This document shows positions 7,401 through 16,109 of a stretch of DNA of 22,452 nt, piece by piece. Within the stretch, counting starts at the first letter, position 1. Each line of letters starts with the position of its first letter. This DNA is from JAWLDA01 sp041686855 (GTDB lineage: Bacteria > Bacillota > Limnochordia > DTU080 > RSA5). Location of the stretch: positions 1-22,452 of the forward strand of contig JAWLDA010000024.1 of NCBI GenBank assembly GCA_041686855.1. Direction: 5' to 3'. The notes beneath the pieces were generated by a model, which was given only the letters and a program-made list of their open reading frames with translations, searched no databases and was not told where the DNA came from. The translations under genes were made by a program, and so were the position numbers.

Positions 7401-10346
7401 CACGCGATCGCTTCCCCCCGTCACGGTCCCGCCTGACCAGAACGAGTGCTTGATCGTGCCCCAGTTCTCGCCCACAAGGCCACCGACATTGATGCCTCCA
7501 GCACTCACATTGCTAATGCTGTGTGAATTCGAAACAAGGCCATCGGGCCCGACCACACCAACCAGCCCACCAACGACATAGGCTCCACCTTCACCTACGA
7601 CGCTCCCGGAACTGTGCGAGTCGCTCAGGTTCCCATCATTCATCCCGATGAGACCGCCGATGTTTCGCTCCATTCCCTTGACGGTGCCGAAATCATAAGA
7701 CGACGCGCTTACACTGCCAGTATTCAGACCTATGAGGCCGCCGACACTCACGTGGCCGGTGATGTTCCCTCGGCTTTCCGTATGGCTCACCGTTCCCTTG
7801 TTGAGTCCAACGAGACCTCCGACGTGCACCCTTCCCGATACGTCAGCGAACACGTTTGACTCGGAGACACTCCCCTCAGATTCGACGATGCCCACCAAGC
7901 CGCCGACATGGTAGGAGCCCTCGCTGCCTTCCACGGTCCCTGTGTTTTGGGTGCGCGTGACCTCTCCGTAGTTAACCCCGACGATGCCCCCAATATTGGA
8001 TTCACCCGAAACGTCGCCCTGATTGGTCCCTCCGTCTACCCTGCCTCGGTTGGTGCCGACGAGGCCGCCAACGTGGCTGGTCGTGGCGTGCACCGCGCCT
8101 TTGCTCACCGAATCGGAAACGTCGCCGTAATTGACGCCCGCGAGTCCGCCGGCGTGCTGATAGCCGGTTACCGCTCCGACGTTGCGAACGCCGCTCACCG
8201 CGCCAAAGTTTTCGCCGACGACCCCGCCGACACGAATGCCCTCACCGATAACGGTTCCCGAATTTCGCCCGGCGCTCACCGAACCGTCCGCCGTGTTCTG
8301 ACCCACCAAGCCCCCCACATTGTTGCCGGTCGCCTCCACCGTCCCGGCACTCTCGGATTCACTCAACGTTCCGGCGTTGGTTCCTAGGAGTCCGCCCACG
8401 AAGTGACGCCCGCTGACGTTGCCGGTGACCCCAGCATCGGCGATCGTACCGTAACTCGCACCGGCCAGGCCCCCGACATGATCGAGCCCGATCACATTAG
8501 CGCCAGAAGTTGATCCTGAGAGAGTCCCGAAATTCTCTCCGATTAACCCGCCAGCGCGAACGCCCTCTGTCATAACGGTGCCGGCACTGCTCGTTTTTTC
8601 GACCCGGCCGGTCGCCGCGTTTTGCCCGACGAGCCCGCCCACATTGTTTCCTGAACCACTCACCACGATTGCCGTCGATGAATCGCTCACCGTTCCCTCG
8701 TTTGTGCCGACCAATCCGCCCAGAAAGTGATGTCCATTGATTGTGCCTTCCAGCGAGACGTTGCTGATTACGCCCAGGTTGACGGCCGCAAGTCCACCGA
8801 CATAATCCCGACCACTTATTTGGACACCGGAGAGCGAGAGATCCCTGACGACGCCGCTTGAGCCTATTCGTCCGAAGAGACCCACATCATTTGAGGCGCC
8901 CTGATCGATTGTTACATCGTGAATGGTGTGCCTCCGGCCGTCAAAGATTCCGGAAAACGGCTGATCCGGCGAGCCAATTGATTGTAAGTCGTCTACGAGG
9001 CCGAGATCGAAATCTCGTCCCACGGCATACGTTCCGTTCAAGTTTTCGCTGATGCGCACGAAATCCAGATGATCGTTAACCAGCATGTACGATGTAAGAG
9101 TACCGCCCGACAACGCTACAAAGGGGCTGTAGTCCGTGGGGTGGGCGTACCCGCGCAAGGGCCCAAGCGGATCATCTGGGTCTGCCGGGTTGTACAAGAT
9201 CTCGACGTCACCCGAGCCATTGACGCGCAGGTATCCCTTCCCGTCCTCAAAGAGGACCGTCCCGAACTGAGTGCCGTCGGTACCGGAACGCAAGAGTAAA
9301 TCGCCGTCACCTTCCTGCGTCAACCTTGCGCCAAGGAGGATGCCGCGTCCTTCAAGCACCACGCGTTCGAGGCTCGTCAGTCGTGTGTCTCCGGTGACGC
9401 TGATGGCCCCGCCTCTCACAAGGGTTTCCCCACTCGCCGCGAGCTCGCCACCACCCAACTCGATCTGCCCACGCTCGCCACCCGATAACACGATTTTTCC
9501 ATTCTTGAGCTCCGCAGTCTCAGCCTGAACGATGCCGTACTGTTTTATCACCGTAGCAGTCACTGGAACCCCTGCTGCGAACGAGACGAGTCCCCCGTCC
9601 GCGTTCATCGAGCCGCGATTTGCCAAAAGGGCGGCTGTATGGGGATCTTTAACGACAACCTCGACCAATCCATCTCCCACGATTTGCAGTGCAGCCTGCC
9701 CTCCGGCACCGAGCGAGACTGTGCCAAGGCGGGCCGTGATCTCCCCCGTCTCGTCGTTGGTGATCTGCGGGGCGATCAAGGCGACATACCCGCCATCGGC
9801 TGCTCGAATCACACCCTGATTCACGATATCTTGGGCCACCGCCCCGTCTGAAAAGGTGTAGTCACCCACCATGAAGTCGGCGTCGCTAATAGAGAGTGTC
9901 GACGCGACCAAACTTCCCACCTCGACCTGAGCCCCCTCACCAAAAAGGATCCCTTGCGGGTTGACGAGGAAAATCTGGCCCGGCGCAGTCATATCGCCAA
10001 AGATCTCGCTCGGATCTCCTCCCACAACGCGGTTGAGCGCCACACCGTTGACTCCTAAGGTCTGATCAAAGTGGACGGAGTTCTCCGCCCCGATCGAAAA
10101 GGAGTCCCAATCGATCACCATTCGCTCGCCGGTCTGCGTCACAGTGAGAGTGCCTGCGGTTGGCGGCCCGATCGCCCCCTCTCCCGACCGGATCACGCCA
10201 CCGGTTGGTAGAACGTCGGCCGCCCCGGCTCCCCCAGGGAACAGGAGGGATTGAACCGTTAGAGCCAAGATGATAAAGAACGCGGATACACGCCGAGCGG
10301 TTGCCCGTCGTCCACTGCGCAAGTGGTTAGTTCCAAATAGTTTCAT
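4401..10346 (-). CDS. TpsA-type giant secreted exoprotein with GLUG repeats and YDG/MBG domains
   Basis: 1981 residues. ATG at 10346 follows GGTGAG by five bases. Extended signal peptide 1-43 (arginine-rich start, hydrophobic core about 21-36, cleavage near GAGA-AD). TPS secretion domain (filamentous haemagglutinin N-terminal type) about 45-290 with WDSFSIG at 80-86 and NPQGI at 129-133, the variant of the NPNGI motif. A beta-helix-like region about 290-485 follows, then about 35 GLUG repeats (about 488-1450), a carboxypeptidase-regulatory-like domain near 1500-1560, a short beta-rich stretch, and YDG/MBG-type domains about 1765-1945 (SKVYDGG, then ASRVFGEENPTF). The C-terminal 35 residues are unlike the rest. 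The likely role is a surface adhesin or cell-cell contact filament exported through the downstream TpsB. The partner is encoded after it, with overlapping ends, so expression is coupled. Confidence 0.93.
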   Translation of the reverse strand: MKLFGTNHLRSGRRATARRVSAFFIILALTVQSLLFPGGAGAADVLPTGGVIRSGEGAIGPPTAGTLTVTQTGERMVIDWDSFSIGAENSVHFDQTLGVNGVALNRVVGGDPSEIFGDMTAPGQIFLVNPQGILFGEGAQVEVGSLVASTLSISDADFMVGDYTFSDGAVAQDIVNQGVIRAADGGYVALIAPQITNDETGEITARLGTVSLGAGGQAALQIVGDGLVEVVVKDPHTAALLANRGSMNADGGLVSFAAGVPVTATVIKQYGIVQAETAELKNGKIVLSGGERGQIELGGGELAASGETLVRGGAISVTGDTRLTSLERVVLEGRGILLGARLTQEGDGDLLLRSGTDGTQFGTVLFEDGKGYLRVNGSGDVEILYNPADPDDPLGPLRGYAHPTDYSPFVALSGGTLTSYMLVNDHLDFVRISENLNGTYAVGRDFDLGLVDDLQSIGSPDQPFSGIFDGRRHTIHDVTIDQGASNDVGLFGRIGSSGVVRDLSLSGVQISGRDYVGGLAAVNLGVISNVSLEGTINGHHFLGGLVGTNEGTVSDSSTAIVVSGSGNNVGGLVGQNAATGRVEKTSSAGTVMTEGVRAGGLIGENFGTLSGSTSGANVIGLDHVGGLAGASYGTIADAGVTGNVSGRHFVGGLLGTNAGTLSESESAGTVEATGNNVGGLVGQNTADGSVSAGRNSGTVIGEGIRVGGVVGENFGAVSGVRNVGAVTGYQHAGGLAGVNYGDVSDSVSKGAVHATTSHVGGLVGTNRGRVDGGTNQGDVSGESNIGGIVGVNYGEVTRTQNTGTVEGSEGSYHVGGLVGIVESEGSVSESNVFADVSGRVHVGGLVGLNKGTVSHTESRGNITGHVSVGGLIGLNTGSVSASSYDFGTVKGMERNIGGLIGMNDGNLSDSHSSGSVVGEGGAYVVGGLVGVVGPDGLVSNSHSISNVSAGGINVGGLVGENWGTIKHSFWSGGTVTGGSDRVGGLVGNNAYGVVESSYVDGPTLTVEGHGDHVGGLVGRNIEGTIRESHFGGGVVTGWNENVGGIVGTNLGDVIGSYSEGTTNGGGSSVGGVVGRNEGRIRGSYNQGNVVGLVDTVGGVVGLNLGTVTTSFSAQLSVFGYGDHVGGLVGRNLGEISDSYNESQVTGLAEGVNVGGLVGQNGDDGVVTRSYNAGSVLGLRDHVGGLIGENLGMVTDSYSTGTVLGTSDVVGGLVGTNSGEVSGSYSEGDVSSEGAIVGGLIGSNADAVIDSYSKGRVSGKSSYVGGLVGRNAGFVSGSHSAGNVSAVGNHVGGLVGESVAGSRVTRAYSTGDVLTQSFSVGGLIGTNRGNVSESYSLGTVVGHDLNVGGLIGENWGRVETSFSVSAVRGRSERVGGLIGNNVGVVHASYSLGPVVGTDHVGGLVGRSVEASSVTDSFSTGAVAGTGPNVGGLIGYGPGTVERSFWNVATSGRGTSAGGVAIGIGTVAMTNQTTYAEWDLGDTWRIVDGISYPYLEWQFGGEAPTVVRGAVHDVPGAMGAAGGIGVGVAVDGEWLGRTYTGADGSYYFATDPRDSGVVLTWLNSERFGGTEVGAQLGNALKWLTPEGHALGMEITNGLLPIKTDVSQMSVMVTDVLARALGDPDARESEVANGAAYTIEDGDVVVKSGVDLTMHVSGDLEVDASVHAENGTVLVVSGGHLTIDEGFGFASSAPGNAVVLAVAESFKNHAGENAISTPKGRYLVWSQSPLKDDRGGLKHDFRQYRAQYGMSEVLGEGSGFLYQYAPEVAMRLTGDISKVYDGGAVAPLSPGNITVTGSLAGERVIVSGLPTEGEYDSPNVGDGKRVTADITGIAIDSVLDGEVVIYGYRITPGGGTVKAAIGTIKPAPLNVRVVDASRVFGEENPTFRVSVDGFRLGDDESVLDGTLTFATLANPTSLPGAYRVAASGLSARNYTISYSDGMLTVTIPRDNHFRIPGLTDDVYRSILSHFYQTALRSSGDPDAE
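5995..8895 (-). repeat. tandem array of about 35 GLUG repeat units within tpsA
   Basis: Reading the minus strand, the encoded protein repeats a unit of 26-31 residues (about 81 bp) with the pattern VGGL(V/I)G-x-N-x-G-x-V-x-x-S-(Y/F)-(S/N)-x-G-x-V-x-G. I count 35 units including degenerate first and last copies. Units carrying a two-residue insertion (for example QNAATGRV, QNTADGSV, VVGPDGLV, QNGDDGVV) recur about every four to five repeats. The C-terminal half is enriched in GSYS/DSYS forms, while the N-terminal half lacks tyrosine. DNA-level identity between neighbours is modest, so this is an old, diverged array rather than a recent expansion. Confidence 0.9.
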
Positions 10347-10413
10347 ATAGACTCACCCGCATCTCCAACTTGATGCTCCGCTCGCCCTAGGTGCGGAGCG
10401 CCACGTTCTATCT

Positions 10414-10441
10414 TAGATAGGAATCAGTGGGCGAATCTTAA
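10414..10441 (-). promoter_or_regulatory. candidate promoter of the tpsA-tpsB-regulator-kinase unit
   Basis: On the minus strand TTAAGA (10441..10436), a 16-bp spacer and TATCTA (10419..10414) form a weak sigma-70-like promoter about 67 bp upstream of the tpsA start. The weak -35 is embedded in the last half of an 11-bp direct repeat, which fits an activator-dependent promoter. The -10 hexamer lies inside the palindrome CTATCT-t-AGATAG (10408-10420 as read on the plus strand). Inference from position and sequence only. Confidence 0.4.
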
Positions 10442-10457
10442 TAGATTCTTAGTAGAT
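10436..10457. promoter_or_regulatory. tandem 11-bp direct repeats, candidate OmpR-family regulator box
   Basis: Plus-strand TCTTAATAGAT (10436-10446) is followed immediately by TCTTAGTAGAT (10447-10457); they differ at one base. Two abutting 11-bp repeats are the standard architecture of PhoB/OmpR-type operators, one helical turn per regulator subunit. The element lies about 90 bp upstream of tpsA and the same operon ends with an OmpR-type regulator. A partial third copy of the motif (TCTTAGATAG) begins at 10411. That the encoded regulator binds here is inference. Confidence 0.55.
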
Positions 10458-10502
10458 CATCCCTGGGGACGCGGCGCGAAAGAGCATAGGCTGAGAGTAT
10501 AC

Positions 10503-10541
10503 AAAAAGCCGCGGAAAACACCTTGACGGCGTTCCCGCGGC
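10503..10541 (-). terminator. intrinsic terminator of icd
   Basis: On the minus strand, 36 bp after the icd stop, GCCGCGGGAA (10541..10532) pairs with the TTTTCCGCGGC segment (10518..10508) as a 10-bp GC-rich stem with one G-U pair, followed directly by TTTTT (10507..10503). This is a textbook rho-independent terminator. It insulates icd from the tpsA promoter region downstream. Confidence 0.88.
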
Positions 10542-10576
10542 CCACTAGGTACGATTGATCTGACGTTCACTAGAGG

Positions 10577-11821
<1,245 letters not shown>

Positions 11822-12002
11822 GGGCGATCCCCTTTCACGTAAACTCATAATAGCAGTTTCACCGGCGCGACACACCGGGCACCCATACCTGTTTCTCCAA
11901 AGAAGCTTCCATCCCTTATATCATCGCCCCATCTTGCGTGATTCAATTTGTCATTTAACGTCCTGTACTTGATGAGATTGATTAACTGCCCTAGCTGACC
12001 TG

Positions 12003-14603
12003 CTAGCCCAGGATCTCGACGTATCCGTCCGTCCCTTGCACGCGAATTCGTTGTCCATCCCGGATCAGCTGGGTGGCATTCTCTACTCCCACGACGGCCG
12101 GCAAGCCGTACTCCCGGGCGGTTACAGCGCCATGGGTCATAAGCCCCCCCACCTCCGTCACCAGGCCTTTGATCGAGATGAACAGGGACGTCCAACTGGG
12201 ATCCGTGTAGGCGGTGACCAGAATGTCGCCCGCTTCGAAATCGGCCTCCGCCATGTCCATAATGACGCGCGCCCTTCCCTCGACGGTCCCGGCGGAGACC
12301 GGTAATCCGACCAGCGCGCCGTCCGGCAAATTTTTGCGTCGGTACGCCCCGGTGATGACCTCGCCATCTGACGTGAGCACTCGTGGCGGCGTGAGCGCTT
12401 GATACGACGCAAACGCGTCCTTGCGCTGGCGAATCAGCTGGTCATCCACCTGATTCGTACGCACCACGTCGTGGAGCTCCTGAATTGTAAGATAGAAGAT
12501 GTCTTCTTTCTCACGAAGCACGCCGACCTGAACGAGGCGCTCGGCTTCTTCCATTAAAGCCTGCTTGTAAACGAAGTAGCGGCTGACCATGCTATACTTT
12601 GGATACTCCCGATACCCCATGAAGGTCCGGACCCGGTCGATCATTTTCTTGGTCTCTTTGGCCCTGTGCTCTCCGTCGGGCAGGGCCCTAACGCGCTCGA
12701 ACAACTCCTGCTCCTTCTTCCATGCCTCTTGCCGCCCTTGCTCGAAGCGCCGCTCGCGGGCGCCTGGCTCGAAACTCTTAATGTTGCCTAGGATTACTGG
12801 CACGAGCGCGCCGGGGCGTTCGCTCCAACGCGGTCTCGTGATGTCGATCTCGCCGACGCCGCGCATGCCGTACTTGTCGAGCCAGCCCCGGATGGCGTCT
12901 CGCGCCTCCCGCCCTCCCTCGAGGCTGGGTAGTTCGTTCAGGAACCACTCGTCCTCGACCTCGACCTGCTGCAGGAATTCGACCACTTGCCGGTGCGGGC
13001 GGATCACGTCCGCGACGTCCAGAAGCGCCAGCCCCATCTCCGTCGTCACGTTTTGAGAGACTGACTGCGCCAGTGTGTCGGCCGCGTTCTTCTCGCCCAG
13101 CCAGGCCTGTAGCTGCTCGTTGAGCCACCAGGTGGCCTGCATTCCCGCCATGATCACCTGATGGCTCTGCGGATCGAACAGGATCCGCTTTAGCTCCTGG
13201 ATGTCAGCCATGATGAAGTCGAGCAGCTCCGATCCGGACTTCGTCCGAATGTCGCGTTTCAGGAAGGCGATTGAGGTCTGGGCGCGCTCGATTAGCCCGG
13301 CGACGATTGCCGGATCGGTCTCAATCGGAGCCGGCGGTTCGCCAACCGGCGCCCCGCCAGGAGCCTCGTCCGAAAGCGACGGGATGAAGTCGTCACGGTC
13401 GAGAATGCTTTGCAGTGCGTCCTCGATCAGAGGGTCGGATCTGCCCACCATGTCCAGGAAGCCAGCGCGGCTTGCAGGCGAAGCCAGGATCCGGGTGACA
13501 TCGACGAATAGCCTCCCGCCCGCCTCGTACATGGGCCTTCCAGCCGTCAACTGCCACACGGAGATCCCGAGAGGCTTCATCGCGTCGGTCATCATCTGCT
13601 GGTGGCCGACGGAGACGTAGACGTGATTTTCTCGGTCGCCGACCGTGGGGATGGGGAAAAGGGTGGTAATCGGCCGGCTCTGAACGATGTAGAAATCATC
13701 GTCGACTAGGCACCATTCAATGTCTTGAGGGCAGCCGAAGTGTGCTTCAATCCTTCGACCGAGTTCCGCGAGGCGCACGACTTGCACATCCGTTAGCGCC
13801 GGCTGCTCCTGCCGCTCCGGCTCGACCGCCTTTTTCTGAGTCCCGCCTGTCGGTGAGGCGTGGATGGCAAGCCGCTTCTTGGCAACCGCCTTGGCGACGA
13901 CCTCACCGTCCCGCACTTTATAGACGTCCGCGTTCACTTGGCCGGAGACCAGGGCCTCGCCCAAGCCGAAGCCAGCCTCTACGGAGGCAACCTTCCGGTT
14001 GCCCGTGACGGGGTCGGCCGTGAAAAGGATACCGGCTGCCTGCGGAAAGAGCATCTGTTGCACAAGCACGGCCATGTGAACGTTCCGGTGGTCGAAACCG
14101 TTTCTCAGGCGATAGGTCACGACCCGCTCAGTGAAGAGCGAAGCCCAGCACCGGCGGAGGTGTTGGAGAATCGCCGCCGGGCCCACGACGTTCAGGTAGG
14201 TGTCCTGCTGGCCCGCGAAGGAGGCCGTCGGCAAGTCTTCAGCCGTCGCGCTGGATCGGACGGCGTATGCGGCTTGCTCACCTAGTCGAGCAAGCGGGCG
14301 GGTAATCGCCTCCGCCAGATCGTCGGGGATGTCAATCTCCTCGATGGCCCGGCGGATTTCGGCGCTGACCGAGCGGATCGGTTCCCGGTCGTCCGGTTTC
14401 AGGCACGCCAGCCGATCGAGCCGATCCTGAATCGTCGGCGCTTTCGCCATGATCCGCCGGAAAGCGTCCGTGGTCACGCAAAAGCCAGCCGGCACGCTTA
14501 AGCCTTCGATCCGCGAAAGCTCGCCCAGGTGCGCGGCCTTGCCCCCAACGACCGCGCCCTGCGTCTCATCTATCTCCTGAATATCCAACACGTAGCAGTC
14601 CAT
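12003..14603 (-). CDS. rph: rifampicin phosphotransferase (rifamycin-inactivating)
   Basis: 866 residues, ATG at 14603 with AGGAGG seven bases upstream. By family knowledge it transfers the beta-phosphate of ATP to the C21 hydroxyl of rifampicin, inactivating it. The N-terminal ATP-grasp domain (PEP/pyruvate-binding type, about 1-315) contains GGKAAHLGEL, YAVRSSATAEDLPTASFAGQ and FTADPVTG. The central rifamycin-binding domain is about 325-755. The C-terminal swivelling phosphohistidine domain carries the catalytic His824 in GGLMTHGAVTAREYGLP. Length, domain order and motifs such as QQDTYLN, CPQDIEWC and HVYVSVGHQQMMTD match the Listeria/Bacillus RPH enzymes rather than PEP synthase, which lacks this central domain. 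All key residues are present. The name rph is shared with RNase PH, an unrelated gene. No rifamycin-associated element is seen upstream. Monocistronic or weakly linked to icd. Confidence 0.93.
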   Translation of the reverse strand: MDCYVLDIQEIDETQGAVVGGKAAHLGELSRIEGLSVPAGFCVTTDAFRRIMAKAPTIQDRLDRLACLKPDDREPIRSVSAEIRRAIEEIDIPDDLAEAITRPLARLGEQAAYAVRSSATAEDLPTASFAGQQDTYLNVVGPAAILQHLRRCWASLFTERVVTYRLRNGFDHRNVHMAVLVQQMLFPQAAGILFTADPVTGNRKVASVEAGFGLGEALVSGQVNADVYKVRDGEVVAKAVAKKRLAIHASPTGGTQKKAVEPERQEQPALTDVQVVRLAELGRRIEAHFGCPQDIEWCLVDDDFYIVQSRPITTLFPIPTVGDRENHVYVSVGHQQMMTDAMKPLGISVWQLTAGRPMYEAGGRLFVDVTRILASPASRAGFLDMVGRSDPLIEDALQSILDRDDFIPSLSDEAPGGAPVGEPPAPIETDPAIVAGLIERAQTSIAFLKRDIRTKSGSELLDFIMADIQELKRILFDPQSHQVIMAGMQATWWLNEQLQAWLGEKNAADTLAQSVSQNVTTEMGLALLDVADVIRPHRQVVEFLQQVEVEDEWFLNELPSLEGGREARDAIRGWLDKYGMRGVGEIDITRPRWSERPGALVPVILGNIKSFEPGARERRFEQGRQEAWKKEQELFERVRALPDGEHRAKETKKMIDRVRTFMGYREYPKYSMVSRYFVYKQALMEEAERLVQVGVLREKEDIFYLTIQELHDVVRTNQVDDQLIRQRKDAFASYQALTPPRVLTSDGEVITGAYRRKNLPDGALVGLPVSAGTVEGRARVIMDMAEADFEAGDILVTAYTDPSWTSLFISIKGLVTEVGGLMTHGAVTAREYGLPAVVGVENATQLIRDGQRIRVQGTDGYVEILG

Positions 14604-14704
14604 CTGCTACCTCCTCAGCCGTTCTTAAGAGAATGTCGCAGCGTTTCATTGGACCTCAGGACACACCCCGATGGTCGATAACGCTAAGACACCGAAGGAA
14701 ACTC

Positions 14705-14733
14705 ATTGTAGCCTTCAGGAGAGTCGAATACAA
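14705..14733 (-). promoter_or_regulatory. sigma-70-type promoter of rph
   Basis: Minus strand TTGTAT (14733..14728), exact 17-bp spacer, TACAAT (14710..14705). This predicts a start near 14698 and a 5' leader of about 95 nt before the rph ATG. The rest of the gap 14604-14834 holds a 10-bp direct repeat (TTGGCCGCCG on the plus strand, near 14793-14820) and nothing else I can name. I see no convincing terminator for the upstream gene. Confidence 0.7.
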
Positions 14734-14834
14734 GGCTTAGAATTTTGGGGGGCGTCTAATATAATGAGAGTGGGAAGAGCGCCTGTCGTTTTTGGCCGCC
14801 GTCGATGCCGTTGGCCGCCGGGCAGCGCCGCTAA

Positions 14835-15830
14835 CTACCTGTTAACCACGTTCAAACGCAGTTCGTGCGAACCATCAGCTCGAACGTACTCGTAGTAGTA
14901 GTGGATCTTGTCTGCAAAAGGTAAGGCATCTAAGTAACGCAGCGAGCCAGTGTTGTGAGGTGAAACGAGAATTGGTCCGTCAGGAGTGAGCGATTTCACT
15001 TCGCGCAGGTCCTTACTGATGGCCAAGCCCGTCCGCTCCTCGTAATTCTCGCTTACATCTTGGGAACCATCGTAAAACACGGTGAAAACGGGCGGATTGT
15101 AGACTATGGTCGAGACTCGAGCCGCATATGAGTCCCATCCCTCTTCAGTCGGGGACATGATGTCGCCTTGCCAATCAAAGTGGACGCCATCGGAGCTGAC
15201 AGCTAGACCGGTGTGAGACTTGGTGACGCCGGTATTGTAAATGTCAGCGGTACCATGCATTCTCTCACCATCGACTTCAGCTTTCGGGGTCGGTGCATAG
15301 CTCAGGATCATGTAGTACCGGTGTCCTAGCGTGTAGACAATCGGGTCCTTGACCCCTTCGGCGTTGATGTCAGCGGCCACGAAAACCTTTCTTCTATCTT
15401 TGGCCGCAAATGTCGTTGGAGAATCTGACTCGATCACATCCGTGCGCCAACGGCTATCTGCCGGGTCGACGTAGCTGATATAGAGCCGCCATACTCCGTC
15501 GAGTCCTCGTTTCAAGGCACACCGCTCGATCGAATCGGAGTTCAATTCACTCTTGTGCAACGACCACACATCGTCAAAATGAACGCCATCCTGGCTGCAA
15601 GCGATCCGCGTTTCGACTCCTCGTTCAGGCCTTGGCCTGCGGACCCGGTAGGAGAGATAGAAAGCCTCCGCCTGGGTATCGAAGGCTACGCTTGGAGCTC
15701 CAACCCAGTATCCTTCGCCTTCGCCTTCGGGTTTCACGATCGTCTCGCCCTCTTCTGGTCGAAATAGCGGTACGAAACCGATCTGCTTGTTAGTTTCGGG
15801 GATCACTTTTGCTTTTGCCGCTCCCATCAC
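14835..15830 (-). CDS. five-bladed beta-propeller glycosidase-like protein
   Basis: 331 residues from GTG at 15830, six bases after GGAGG; ATG at 15827 is an equally possible start. No signal peptide, so probably cytoplasmic. The sequence repeats propeller-blade signatures: W-VGAPSVAFD...FYLSYRVR, SQDGVHFDDV, GVWRLYISYVD, VKDPIVYTLGHRYYMILSYA, SSDGVHFDWQGDI and TVFYDGSQ. These are typical of GH43/GH32/GH130-like propellers, where a YLSYR / SxDGxxF / KDP pattern recurs. KDP may hold one carboxylate of the active site, but I cannot identify a full catalytic set, so substrate and even activity are unknown. No sugar transporter or other carbohydrate gene is nearby. The 279-bp gap upstream (15831-16109) contains one hairpin and no recognised gene. 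Confidence 0.75.
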   Translation of the reverse strand: MMGAAKAKVIPETNKQIGFVPLFRPEEGETIVKPEGEGEGYWVGAPSVAFDTQAEAFYLSYRVRRPRPERGVETRIACSQDGVHFDDVWSLHKSELNSDSIERCALKRGLDGVWRLYISYVDPADSRWRTDVIESDSPTTFAAKDRRKVFVAADINAEGVKDPIVYTLGHRYYMILSYAPTPKAEVDGERMHGTADIYNTGVTKSHTGLAVSSDGVHFDWQGDIMSPTEEGWDSYAARVSTIVYNPPVFTVFYDGSQDVSENYEERTGLAISKDLREVKSLTPDGPILVSPHNTGSLRYLDALPFADKIHYYYEYVRADGSHELRLNVVNR

Positions 15831-16054
15831 ATGATGCCTCCAAAGGTTTAAGTAGAAACGCGCGAATTAGATCTCTGCCACCAAAATGGGCCGTCCAAAT
15901 GGCATTAACGGACTTCCTCGACACGGTGTTGCGTTCCTTGGCAATTAAACTCTAGGAGTTGAGAATCACGTGGTTCACGCGTCGATGACTCATTGGGAGG
16001 GAATTTCTAGTCTAACTCTACGGGGAATCGGGAACATTGAGGAACGACATCCTT

Positions 16055-16082
16055 GACGAGGGAGCGAGCTACGCCCCTCGCC
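16055..16082. other. GC-rich inverted repeat of unknown role
   Basis: GACGAGGGAGCG at 16055-16066 and the matching CGCCCCTCGCC at 16072-16082 can form a stem of about 10-11 bp with one G-U pair and one bulge. It lies between the CBS gene and the propeller gene. No T-tract follows on either strand, so it is not a standard terminator. Confidence 0.3.
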
Positions 16083-16109
16083 AAGTTGCCATATGTAACA
16101 CCGAATCCC

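Noticed and set aside
5962..8387. Many open frames on the plus strand opposite the GLUG region, rich in Pro/Thr/Ala/Asp and repeating
   Set aside because: They are the antisense of the periodic GLUG codons (VGGL read backward gives PPT/TTD repeats), have no consistent binding sites and lie fully inside a convincing 1981-codon gene.
12000..12020. CTAGC-AGGTCA-GCTAG hairpin after the rph stop as a terminator
   Set aside because: Only a 5-bp stem with no following T-run; it overlaps the stop codon and is too weak to call.
12003..14603. Phosphoenolpyruvate synthase as the identity of the 866-residue gene
   Set aside because: It shares ATP-grasp and phosphohistidine domains, but the central domain and the long motifs match rifampicin phosphotransferases, and the PEP synthase C-terminal barrel is absent.
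14604..14700. A rifamycin-associated element in the rph leader
   Set aside because: I looked for a GGGGCTTGC...GCAAGCCCC-type palindrome and found none. The leader has only short, imperfect pairing.
14671..14895. Plus-strand open frame in the gap between rph and the propeller gene
   Set aside because: No ribosome binding site, it runs into the 3' end of the propeller gene, and the well-formed rph promoter lies within it on the other strand.
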